DNA of 64,000 nucleotides from an uncultured Lachnospiraceae bacterium (GTDB lineage: Bacteria > Bacillota > Clostridia > Lachnospirales > Lachnospiraceae). The stretch lies in contig CAJUDM010000005.1 of assembly GCA_910584915.1 (NCBI GenBank), positions 62,001 to 126,000 on the forward strand. Reading direction: 5' to 3'. The notes below the pieces were generated by a model. The model worked only from the letters and a program-made list of their open reading frames with translations, was not told the origin of the DNA and searched no databases. Shown here one piece after another: positions 24,917 to 33,070 of the stretch (its first letter is position 1; every line of letters starts with the position of its first letter). The translations under genes were made by a program, and so were the position numbers.

Positions 24917-25822
24917 TCAGCCTTCACAAAGCCTCAGGCATCCCAGCATCTCTAACCTCTCATAAATCTTTTCTTTTTGCTCCTTTTCCACTGTCTCCAG
25001 CCTCGCAAGCGGATAGTCCGCGCCGATCTGTGCCGCCTTACTCTTCGCCATATCATGGTACGCCATGATATTAACCTGCAGAATATTGGCAAAACGTACT
25101 GATAATTCCGTGATAGCCTGAAAATGCTCCTCTTCGTCATTAATTCCGGGAATAATGGGGCATCTCAAAAATACCTTTCCTCCATTTTCGCATATAAATT
25201 TCAAATTATGTTTTATCAAAGCATTATCCACACCGGTATACTCTATATGCTTTTTCGAACAGGTTATCTTGTAATCATACAGAAAAAGATCTACATATTC
25301 CATTATTTCCGCGTACTGCTCCGTTTTCGCATAGCCGCAGGTATCAAGGCAGGTATGCAGCCCCTCTCCCTTTGCCCTCCTCAACATTTCTTTTACACTT
25401 TGAAACTGGCTCATCGGTTCCCCTCCGCTGAGAGTTATCCCCCCGCCGCTGCGCTCATAAAAATCACGGTCCTTCAAAACGATCTGTAACAGTTCCTCTA
25501 TGCCATATCTTCTTCCATACAGTCTTAGCGCTTTCTGATAACAGGCATCCACACACTTTCCGCACCTTACACACCTGCTATAATCAATATGATGTCCCTC
25601 CCTGTCGATCCAATGTACACTCTCCGGACACACTTCAACACAACGCCCGCATAAAACACAATTTTTATACAGACAGCTAAGCTGTGTCTGATATTTCTTT
25701 GATTCCGGATTATGACACCACAAACAATCCAGAGGACATCCCTTTACAAATATAGTTGTGCGGATGCCTGGGCCATCATGCAACGCAAATCTCTGCAGAT
25801 CAAATATCTGTAAATCTGCCAT
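24917..25822 (-). CDS. Glycyl radical enzyme activating enzyme
   Basis: A 301-residue radical-SAM protein that installs the glycyl radical on the neighbouring enzyme. The radical-SAM cluster is CPLDCLWC (Cys29, Cys33, Cys36). An inserted ferredoxin-like domain has two CxxCxxCxxxC sets (Cys55-65 and Cys84-94), as in activases of the dehydratase and decarboxylase type rather than of pyruvate formate-lyase. TLSGGEPMSQ and FLRCPIIPGINDEEEHF are standard activase motifs. It is the last gene of the operon, 60 bases after the radical enzyme, with GGAGG ahead of its ATG. Confidence 0.95.
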   Translation of the reverse strand: MADLQIFDLQRFALHDGPGIRTTIFVKGCPLDCLWCHNPESKKYQTQLSCLYKNCVLCGRCVEVCPESVHWIDREGHHIDYSRCVRCGKCVDACYQKALRLYGRRYGIEELLQIVLKDRDFYERSGGGITLSGGEPMSQFQSVKEMLRRAKGEGLHTCLDTCGYAKTEQYAEIMEYVDLFLYDYKITCSKKHIEYTGVDNALIKHNLKFICENGGKVFLRCPIIPGINDEEEHFQAITELSVRFANILQVNIMAYHDMAKSKAAQIGADYPLARLETVEKEQKEKIYERLEMLGCLRLCEG

Positions 25823-25882
25823 CTCTCCTCCATTCCATATTGAGGCATGCTCACAACATGCTTCACGGACATGCCGTCCACA

Positions 25883-28213
25883 TCAGTTCAGTGTACGATT
25901 TAAAATATCAAGTTGGATATCATCATCCAGTTCAATATATCTGGCACTGAATCCACCGACCCGCACAATCAGGTTGGAATATTTCTCCGGGTGCTTTCTC
26001 GCATTTTCCAGATCCTCCCTCCCAATCACCGTTATCATCGCCTGTGTGCCGCCTCTTCCAAAATAGGAGTCAAGCACCGGACGGATCACAGTCTCCCGCA
26101 TATGGTTGAATGTATCTTTTGAAAACTTCATATTCTGCACTACACCAAAATGAATATCCCCGCGCGCCTTTAACAAAGAATTGATGAAGGCTGTCACACC
26201 GTTCTTATCCATCCCTGACGTCGGATTATTGGCATTTGTCAGAGACTCTCCAGCTCTTCTTCCGTCCGGCGTCGCCCCTGTAAATCTGCCCCTCACCGTA
26301 TTTTCACGATTATTGATATTTACCATCCCATGGGCATCCAGGCCAAAATATTTTCCGGATAAGGCAAGTGTGCTGAAACTGATCTGCTCATGCACGGCAG
26401 CCATCATTTCATCCACTTCTTTCAGATCGTTCCCAAATTTATCTGCATGCAGCATCAGGGAATATTCTTTTTCATAGCCTGCAAAGTCCGCTTTTAATGC
26501 CGCCAGCATCGTCTCCCTATCGATCACTCTGTCCTCATATACCAGCTTTTTTATTGCATAGAGAGAATCCGAGCAAGTCACAAGGCCGTATATTTCATCA
26601 CTTCCCGCACATTTGGACGTCCCTCCGTTAATCACCCCTTTCCCTGTATCAAGACAACCGTCATACAGGATATTATGCAGGTTGAGAGACATATCCTCCG
26701 CAATGACAGCATACCCCCGGGAATGATTTTTCACCGTAATATTTACCAGATATTCCACATTATCACAGTATGTTTTCCAAAGATCCTCAAATGTATCATA
26801 ATCTGTCAAAAATGTCCTGTTCGGCGTCAGCAGATACCTGTTCGTAGAATCGTATCCGCCATTGATGGTTCCCCACAGCACATTCGCCAGATTCATCACT
26901 CCATTCGGGCTTGCTATGATACGATGGTTTACCGTGAACTCGCCACATCCGAGAGGCATCCAGTCCAGCGCTTCCTCATAGGAAATGCCAAAGACTTTCT
27001 GAATCCCCGGAATAATATTTTCATCCTGATAAAGCATGGGGAAAGTCACACCCTCTCCGATACACTCAAGCGCTTTCTCATACAGCTCTGGCTTCATTCC
27101 ATGGTACATTCTGAGCGTGAGCTGGGGAACGATATCCTTTACCCTGCGGGACGTCTCCATAATCACCATCGCCAGCACATCCGCCTCCTTTGGATGTTTC
27201 CTGCCAAGGCCCCCTATTATGACGCGGTCATCCGTGATCTGCTCTTTCACAATCATCAGACGCCAGAACCCCGATAATAAACGGATCGCTTCCTCCTCAT
27301 CCAACTGCCCTTTTTCCATATCTTCTTTGTAGTACAGCGCAAGATAATCATCCATACGCCCCCATTCTCTTGCGCCATCCATGATCGTATAGATAATGAC
27401 AAGCTGAATCGCCTCCCTGAAAGATTCCGGTTTTTCCGTGACAAGTTTTCGGCATATCCGCTCCATCTCTAACAGTTCATCCCTGCGGAATTCATTTTCT
27501 TCTTCTCCCGCCAGCCGTGCAGCCTCTTCAGCATACCATTTCAGTGTCTTTATCACTGTACCAAGCTGTATCTTCATCCCCTCATAAAACAACGGATCAT
27601 TTTCAGGATGCTCAGCCTGCTTATCTGAAATAAGCCGCATTAAACCAGCAAGCCCATACGAAAGTAATTTTTCATAATCCAGAAAAATGCCGGCAACCCT
27701 GGAAGACGCTGATGCCGCCTGTGGCTGTCCGTTGGGATCAAATCCGACGCCTCCTGTGATCAGATATTCCTTTTCCACCGGGTCCATTTCATTCAGGTAG
27801 CGCATGGATGATGTTTTATCACTCCAGTATTCCCGGAGCGCCAAAAGCCGCCTCCTGTCCTTTTCCGAAACAGACTCATCCTCCAGTTTCCCGTCAAACC
27901 ATTCAAAATTCATAACGAATCCCCATTCGTTATTGATATACTGTGCATTCATACCAAGCGGAAAAATATCGGCACGCCCGCAAAACAGATCGTTTGGCAT
28001 AATGCCGAGCATCATCTGGGGAAACTGTGCATCAAAACATTCTGCCTCCCTGATAGCCGGATGGGCGTTTCTGTATTTTTTATGTACTTCCGTGAACGCT
28101 TCCATATGATCTAACAATTCCGCAAAATCCAGCCGGGGAATATTATTATAAATTGTGTCATAACCTTCATACTGATCTACTGTCCGGGTTTTATACTTTT
28201 CTTTCCAGTACAT
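25883..28213 (-). CDS. Glycyl radical enzyme of unassigned function
   Basis: A 776-residue member of the pyruvate formate-lyase superfamily. The glycyl radical motif is RVGGFSARYIEL (radical Gly754). The thiyl cysteine is Cys423 in MPLGCGEF, with Glu425 two residues on, which is the CxE pattern of eliminases and decarboxylases and not the Cys-Cys of pyruvate formate-lyase. The usual middle residue is Val (GCVE); here it is Gly. The 172-181 segment (RVAGIFLDYE) lacks the His found near this place in characterised diol dehydratases (inference). Partners are a ribose-type importer, an acyl esterase and a LacI regulator, so a sugar- or polyol-like substrate is likely. No microcompartment or alcohol dehydrogenase genes are linked. 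Confidence 0.93.
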   Translation of the reverse strand: MYWKEKYKTRTVDQYEGYDTIYNNIPRLDFAELLDHMEAFTEVHKKYRNAHPAIREAECFDAQFPQMMLGIMPNDLFCGRADIFPLGMNAQYINNEWGFVMNFEWFDGKLEDESVSEKDRRRLLALREYWSDKTSSMRYLNEMDPVEKEYLITGGVGFDPNGQPQAASASSRVAGIFLDYEKLLSYGLAGLMRLISDKQAEHPENDPLFYEGMKIQLGTVIKTLKWYAEEAARLAGEEENEFRRDELLEMERICRKLVTEKPESFREAIQLVIIYTIMDGAREWGRMDDYLALYYKEDMEKGQLDEEEAIRLLSGFWRLMIVKEQITDDRVIIGGLGRKHPKEADVLAMVIMETSRRVKDIVPQLTLRMYHGMKPELYEKALECIGEGVTFPMLYQDENIIPGIQKVFGISYEEALDWMPLGCGEFTVNHRIIASPNGVMNLANVLWGTINGGYDSTNRYLLTPNRTFLTDYDTFEDLWKTYCDNVEYLVNITVKNHSRGYAVIAEDMSLNLHNILYDGCLDTGKGVINGGTSKCAGSDEIYGLVTCSDSLYAIKKLVYEDRVIDRETMLAALKADFAGYEKEYSLMLHADKFGNDLKEVDEMMAAVHEQISFSTLALSGKYFGLDAHGMVNINNRENTVRGRFTGATPDGRRAGESLTNANNPTSGMDKNGVTAFINSLLKARGDIHFGVVQNMKFSKDTFNHMRETVIRPVLDSYFGRGGTQAMITVIGREDLENARKHPEKYSNLIVRVGGFSARYIELDDDIQLDILNRTLN

Positions 28214-28217
28214 CCTG

Positions 28218-29135
28218 TCACTCCTCCTTCCACAAATGAGTCCTTATTTTTTCTGAGATAAGCCTGATAGAATCTATCCCCGGCGGTGTTGTCATCTGGA
28301 TAAATCCATGGGGCATTCCCTGATAGAGCTCCAGTTCTGCATCTGCCCCGGCAGAGAGCAGCTTTCTTATGTACCGCAGATTCTGATCCAGCAGAAAATC
28401 ACATGTTCCGATAACAATACAAAGTGGCGGTAATTTTTCCGGATGCCTATCCATGATCGGCGATACAAGAGGATCATCCGCCTCCTTGGGACTATTCAGA
28501 TAATGTCTGGCAAACGCATCTGTCTCCAAATCTATTCCAACGCCCGGATATGCCAGCGCAAGATAATCTATCCTCTCTTCTTTTTTTCTTGCCATTAGTG
28601 TTACCGCAAGAGCAAGATTGCCTCCTGCCGAATCTCCTGCCAGAGCTATATGCCCTGCATCTGCTCCGTAGTCAGCCGCCTGTTCTCTCACCGCTGACAG
28701 TGCCGCATAACAGTCCTCCACCGGTATCGGAAATTTATGGAACGGAGCACATCTGTAATCCACGTTAAAGACCACACAACCCGCCTGCTCCGCAATGGCA
28801 GCACACTCATATTCATAGCACTCTTTACAGAGAGTGATCCATGCACCGCCATGATAATAGACCACTGCCGGCAGTATCTCTCCCTTCCTGTCTCTGGGTC
28901 TGTACACAAGTCCCTCTCCCGTGTAATCCCCGTTTTGATATCCGAAAGATCTTCTCTCAACATTCCCGATAGACTCATTTTTGTGCCAGTCTTTCAGAAA
29001 TGCTATCCTTCCTTTATTGAACGCTTCAATATTTTCCTTCGTCAGTTCACCCTCCATTTCAATAAAGGTTTGGGCCTCCGGCGAAAGTTCACATCCGTGC
29101 GGTGTGAACAGAAGCGGAAAATCCTGTATCTTCAT
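28218..29135 (-). CDS. Alpha/beta-hydrolase, acyl esterase of the HSL/Aes type
   Basis: A 305-residue esterase. The oxyanion-hole motif is YHGGAW (about residues 94-99), the nucleophile elbow is GDSAGGN with Ser169, and the catalytic Asp and His are in the C-terminal third (the His in GMPHGF). This is the hormone-sensitive-lipase branch, which removes short acyl groups such as acetate from small molecules. No signal peptide is present, so it acts on imported substrate. The ATG at 29135 has AGGAGG nine bases ahead. It lies four bases upstream of the radical enzyme gene, pointing to a step just before the radical reaction. Confidence 0.9.
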   Translation of the reverse strand: MKIQDFPLLFTPHGCELSPEAQTFIEMEGELTKENIEAFNKGRIAFLKDWHKNESIGNVERRSFGYQNGDYTGEGLVYRPRDRKGEILPAVVYYHGGAWITLCKECYEYECAAIAEQAGCVVFNVDYRCAPFHKFPIPVEDCYAALSAVREQAADYGADAGHIALAGDSAGGNLALAVTLMARKKEERIDYLALAYPGVGIDLETDAFARHYLNSPKEADDPLVSPIMDRHPEKLPPLCIVIGTCDFLLDQNLRYIRKLLSAGADAELELYQGMPHGFIQMTTPPGIDSIRLISEKIRTHLWKEE

Positions 29136-29148
29136 CACAGCTGTCCTC

Positions 29149-30111
29149 CTACTCTTTCTTTCTCATACGGCGCATGGAATCCAGAGTAACCGCCAGAAGC
29201 ACCACAACGCCCAGCGCGACTTTCTGCCAGAAGGCGCTGATTCCAAGCTGATTTAATCCGTTTCTCACAACACCCATTAAAAGAGCGCCGATCAAGGTTC
29301 CCCAGATCTGCCCTTCCCCGCCTGCCATCGATGTACCGCCGATCACGGCAGCAGCGATGCAGTCCATTTCCACGCCGTCCGCCATGGAGGGATTGGTACT
29401 GTTCATACGCCCCGCAAGGACCATGCCCGAGAGTGCCGCCAGAAATCCGTTGATCAGAAATGCAATAGTCCGCACTTTTACCACATTGATGCCGGAGAGC
29501 GCCGCCGCATTGACATTGCCGCCTATCGCATACAGATTCAGCCCGTACGATGTCTTTTTCTGGACAAACCATGCGATCACATAGACGATCAGCATCAGGA
29601 TGATTGCGGTAGGGATTCCCAGAATCTTTCCCTGCCCGAGATACTGGATCACTTCCGGCATCCCCTGTGCCGAAAAGCCGTTAGTATAAACACTGGCGAT
29701 GCCCCGATAAACATTCATCATTGCCAGAGTGACAATAAACGCATTCAGATGCAGTTTGGCAATCAGTATACTGCTCAAAAAACCGCATCCTATTCCCACT
29801 ATAAGTGCCATAGCGATCGCTGCCGCAGCCGGCCAGCCTTTATTTGCATAAAGCTCACCCATAACGGAAACGGAAAATGCCAGTGTTGCGGTGATCGCAA
29901 GGTCAATATTCCCCGAGAGGATCAAAAATGTCATTCCCACTGCCATGATCGCCACATAGGATACCTGGTGAAACACACTGAGAATATTGCTGGTCGTCAA
30001 AAAATTCTCCGTTACAACAGAGAGTATCACGCACAGGATCATCAATGCGATAAAAGAACTGATCTCCGTTGTATGCAGCCGTGTAAATTGTCTTACTCTA
30101 TCCTTATTCAT
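29149..30111 (-). CDS. Ribose-type ABC transporter permease
   Basis: A 320-residue membrane protein with eight or more helices, of the RbsC/XylH branch of carbohydrate importers. Family segments include LTTSNILSVFHQVSYVAIMA, LILSGNIDLAI, GINVVKVRTIAFLINGFLAAL and AAVIGGTSMAGGEGQIWGTL. The ATG overlaps the ATPase stop (ATGA). It presumably forms a homodimer channel with the ATPase. Specificity comes from the lipoprotein and is unknown. Confidence 0.95.
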   Translation of the reverse strand: MNKDRVRQFTRLHTTEISSFIALMILCVILSVVTENFLTTSNILSVFHQVSYVAIMAVGMTFLILSGNIDLAITATLAFSVSVMGELYANKGWPAAAAIAMALIVGIGCGFLSSILIAKLHLNAFIVTLAMMNVYRGIASVYTNGFSAQGMPEVIQYLGQGKILGIPTAIILMLIVYVIAWFVQKKTSYGLNLYAIGGNVNAAALSGINVVKVRTIAFLINGFLAALSGMVLAGRMNSTNPSMADGVEMDCIAAAVIGGTSMAGGEGQIWGTLIGALLMGVVRNGLNQLGISAFWQKVALGVVVLLAVTLDSMRRMRKKE

Positions 30112-31640
30112 TCTGAAACCTCCTGACCTGTTGCGTATTTTAATATCAAATCCTGAGTTGCCTCTTCCCGCTTTAATTCTCCTGTCTTTATCCCTTCATG
30201 CATCACAATGATCCGATCACTCATACCCAGAATCTCAGGGAGTTCAGAGGAAATCATGATAACACCTATCCCCCGCTCCACCATGTGATTAATGAAATGA
30301 TAAATTTCTACTTTGGCGCCGACATCCACACCTCTGGTCGGTTCATCCAGAATGATCAGCTTTCCCTCTGTAAGCAGCCATTTCCCCAACGCCACTTTTT
30401 GTTGATTTCCGCCGGAAAGACTGCTGACCGGCAGCCCTAAGTCTCTGGTATTTAACTGCAATTGTGCCGCCATATCTCCGCAGTATTTATCAATCCGCTT
30501 TCTTTTGAAAATGCCATGTTCCTGCATCAACTTCTGATTTACCAGCATCATATTCTCATCGATCCGAAGTTTCTGAATCAACCCTTCATCTTTCCTGTCT
30601 TCACTGAGCAATGAGATCCCCTCCGCTATCGCGTCAGCCGGTTTTCTGATCTCCAGTTTTTTTCCGTATAAATAAATTTCGCCTGATGTTTTGGGATATA
30701 CGCCGAATATTGTCTTTGCGATCTCTGTGCGGCCCGCTCCCACCAGCCCGGAAAATCCAAGTACCTCTCCTTTTCTGAGTGTAAAACTTACGTTCTGAAA
30801 CAATTTACCGCTGGAGAGATTCTCCACCCGCAAAATCTCCTCTCCCTGCGCATAATAAACTTTCGGGAACTGTTGTTCCAGAGACCGTCCCACCATCATA
30901 CGGATAATATCATCCACACTCACCTTTTCCCTGTGCAGATCTATTTCCCCCACATAACTTCCATCCCGCAAAACAGTGACGCGGTCTCCTATCTCAAAGA
31001 TCTCCTCCAGTCTGTGGGAAATATATACGATGCCGATGCCCTCCTCCTTTAACCTGCGAATGACCTTCATCAGTTCTTTTATTTCGCCTTCTGTCAATAC
31101 CGCGGAAGGTTCGTCAAAAATGATCAGCCTGGAATCAAAGCAGAGTGCCTTCGCGATCTCCACCATCTGACGCTGCGCTACGCCGAGGCTCTCCACCGTT
31201 CTCGTCACATCAAAAGACGCCCCGATCCGTTCCATCAATTCCCGGCTCTTTTGAATCATGGATTCCCTGTCCAACGTTTTGATAATACCGCCCTTCTTTA
31301 TCTGTCTGGAGATAAATATATTCTCGTAAACCGTCAGTTTGGGAACCAGGTTAAATTCCTGATATACTGCGCTTATCCCTCTTTTCTGCGCATCTATCGG
31401 CCCGGAAAATCTCACTTCCTCTCCAAAAAGGCGTATCATGCCTCCGTCATTTTGATAAGCACCGGTAATGATCTTGATCAACGTGGATTTTCCTGCACCG
31501 TTTTCTCCCAGCAGAACATTCACCTCTCCACTGTGCAATATAAAATCTACATTTTTCAGGGCATGTACACCGGCAAAAGATTTACAGATTCCCTTCATTT
31601 CCAGAATAGCTGTCTGTCCCCGGTCAGTCTGTTGTGCCAT
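30108..31640 (-). CDS. Ribose-type ABC transporter ATP-binding protein (two nucleotide-binding domains)
   Basis: A 510-residue fused double ATPase of the RbsA/MglA branch. The first domain has intact Walker A GENGAGKSTLIK, VESLGVAQRQMVEIAKAL and IIFDEPSAVLT. The second has the degenerate Walker A GLVGAGRTEIAK usual for this branch, with LSGGNQQKVALGKWL and IILDEPTRGVDVGAK. It energises import through the adjacent permease. A hairpin in the 135-base gap from the lipoprotein gene may lower expression of this and later genes relative to the lipoprotein. Confidence 0.96.
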   Translation of the reverse strand: MAQQTDRGQTAILEMKGICKSFAGVHALKNVDFILHSGEVNVLLGENGAGKSTLIKIITGAYQNDGGMIRLFGEEVRFSGPIDAQKRGISAVYQEFNLVPKLTVYENIFISRQIKKGGIIKTLDRESMIQKSRELMERIGASFDVTRTVESLGVAQRQMVEIAKALCFDSRLIIFDEPSAVLTEGEIKELMKVIRRLKEEGIGIVYISHRLEEIFEIGDRVTVLRDGSYVGEIDLHREKVSVDDIIRMMVGRSLEQQFPKVYYAQGEEILRVENLSSGKLFQNVSFTLRKGEVLGFSGLVGAGRTEIAKTIFGVYPKTSGEIYLYGKKLEIRKPADAIAEGISLLSEDRKDEGLIQKLRIDENMMLVNQKLMQEHGIFKRKRIDKYCGDMAAQLQLNTRDLGLPVSSLSGGNQQKVALGKWLLTEGKLIILDEPTRGVDVGAKVEIYHFINHMVERGIGVIMISSELPEILGMSDRIIVMHEGIKTGELKREEATQDLILKYATGQEVSE

Positions 31641-31699
31641 ACTCTTTCAACCCCCTTACCATGGTGTTGTATTACCTGTCACTCATGATTTCATGTCAT

Positions 31700-31748
31700 A
31701 AAAAGGATGCTTCACATAATGGCCTGCCTTCCAGAATGCAAAGCACCC
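31700..31748 (-). terminator. Attenuator-like hairpin between lipoprotein and ATPase genes
   Basis: On the minus strand GGGTGCTT (31748-31741) pairs with AAGCATCC (31712-31705), eight pairs with one wobble, followed directly by TTTTTA. The large loop has some inner pairing. Partial termination here would make more binding protein than transporter, as in other sugar ABC operons. Confidence 0.5.
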
Positions 31749-31775
31749 TCCCATCATTGTCAGTTCCACTCGTTT

Positions 31776-32842
31776 TTATTTTACATAATCTGTAAGTCCT
31801 GCCTCTTCAATGTAAGCATCTATTCTTTCCGGTACGATGACCTCTGTCGGAAGTTTGATCGCCGCATCATCGATCTCCTCACCGCGTACCACCTTCAAAG
31901 CTGTCACCACACCTTCATAGCCCATCTTATACAAGGGCTGTCCAACATCCGCATCTACTTTTCCTTCTTTCATCAATCCGAGGGCATCCGCTGCACCGTC
32001 AAACCCGAGAAGTTTTACTTTGCCTGTAAGCTCTCTCTGCTCCAGCACGGGGACAACTGCCACAGTTCCTCCATCCCATGCACAATAAACGCCTGCCACT
32101 TCATTATTTAAGGAAGTCAATGCATCTTCACATGCGTTTAATGCATTTTCCTGATTCCACTCTGTATCCGCCTCAAAAATTTCAACATCCGGTGCGATCT
32201 CATTCATGGTTTCCACAAAACCATTGCGCCGCTCCTGACCGGAAACCATAGACTGACTGCCGTTCAGGCAGATGACCGTGCCCTGATTGCCGATCGCTTC
32301 CGCCATCCACTTTGCTCCTTCCACAGCCGCATCATAGTTGCTGATACCGATCGTGTATGTGCCTTCCGCTCCGGAGGGTGTATCGATCTCCACACAGGGA
32401 ATGCCTGCCGCCACCGCTTTCTCGATCGCATCGATCACCTCCACCTGAGCGCCGCCAAACACGATGGCATCACAGCCCATATTCTGCAGGTCTTCAAAAG
32501 CATTTAAAAAAGACCCCACATCGCCTGTTGTAGTAGTAACAAGCTGGAAGTCCACGCCTAAATCTTTCGCCGCATTCTGAACGCCGTCATTGATGATCAG
32601 CCATCCCTGATTGGTCAGATCGCCGCTGATATATCCTATTTTTACATCACTGTTGTCTGCTGTCTCTTCTGCTTTTTCCTCTGTTGCGTCACTTACTTCC
32701 TCTGCTTCTTCCTGTACCTTTGCCTCATTGGCCACGGGTGCCGCCGGAGCCTGTGACTCGTCTGTTCCAGAAGAACCGCACGCAGTCAGTACCCCCCCGT
32801 GAGTGCCAAGATCAGCATCATTGCAACTGTTTTCTTCTTCAT
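31776..32842 (-). CDS. Ribose-type ABC substrate-binding lipoprotein, split by a frameshift at a poly-G tract
   Basis: The mature part (from about 32735 to 31776) is a periplasmic-binding-protein fold of the RbsB type: VKIGYISGDLTNQGWLII, GCDAIVFGGAQVEVIDAIEKA, YTIGISNYDAAVEGAKWMAE, VKLLGFDGAADALGLMKEG. The true start is ATG 32842 after AGAGGAG, reading MKKKTVAMMLILALTGG and then hitting a stop. The lipobox continuation VLTACGSSGTDESQAP is in another frame. The switch lies at seven G (32792-32798); eight or five G would restore one frame. It may be a real on/off tract, a strain mutation or a sequence error. An Ala/Glu-rich linker follows the lipid-anchored Cys. Confidence 0.9.
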
Positions 32843-32869
32843 TGATTTCTCTCCTCTTTCATAATGTTT

Positions 32870-32893
32870 TTAAACGTTTACGTAAACGTTTAA
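32870..32893 (-). promoter_or_regulatory. Double LacI-family operator at the importer/radical-enzyme operon
   Basis: A perfect 24-bp palindrome formed by two copies of TAAACGTTTA (32871-32880 and 32883-32892). Each has the central CG typical of LacI-family sites, and the centres are 12 bp apart. It starts four bases downstream of the -10 of the operon promoter, covering the transcription start, so a bound repressor would block initiation. Confidence 0.8.
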
Positions 32894-32897
32894 CTAA

Positions 32898-32926
32898 ATT
32901 ATACATTTTTTTGATTTTTATGTCTA
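32898..32926 (-). promoter_or_regulatory. Promoter of the ABC/esterase/glycyl-radical operon
   Basis: On the minus strand a -35 TAGACA (32926-32921) and a perfect -10 TATAAT (32903-32898) are 17 bases apart. The double operator lies immediately downstream. Confidence 0.75.
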
Positions 32927-32991
32927 TTGACAAATTATACATATTATCTTTTTTATTTTTAGTACAATTGACGAATTTCTTCCATCCTGTC

Positions 32992-33052
32992 TTTACAATT
33001 CCTTTTATATTATGCTATTCTGTCTTTGTAGATTGCTATATTTAATCGTTTA
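32992..33052 (+). promoter_or_regulatory. Promoter and half-conserved operator of the LacI-family gene
   Basis: TTTACA (32992-32997) and TATTCT (33016-33021) are 18 bases apart and could be a -35/-10 pair. TAATCGTTTA (33043-33052) is a one-mismatch version of the TAAACGTTTA operator, just upstream of the regulator gene, so weak autoregulation is likely. Confidence 0.5.
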
Positions 33053-33070
33053 CTATTATAAAAAAGGATC

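Noticed and set aside
25883..28213. Pyruvate formate-lyase assignment for the radical enzyme
   Set aside because: The adjacent Cys-Cys pair of pyruvate formate-lyase is absent; the site is a single Cys with Glu two residues later.
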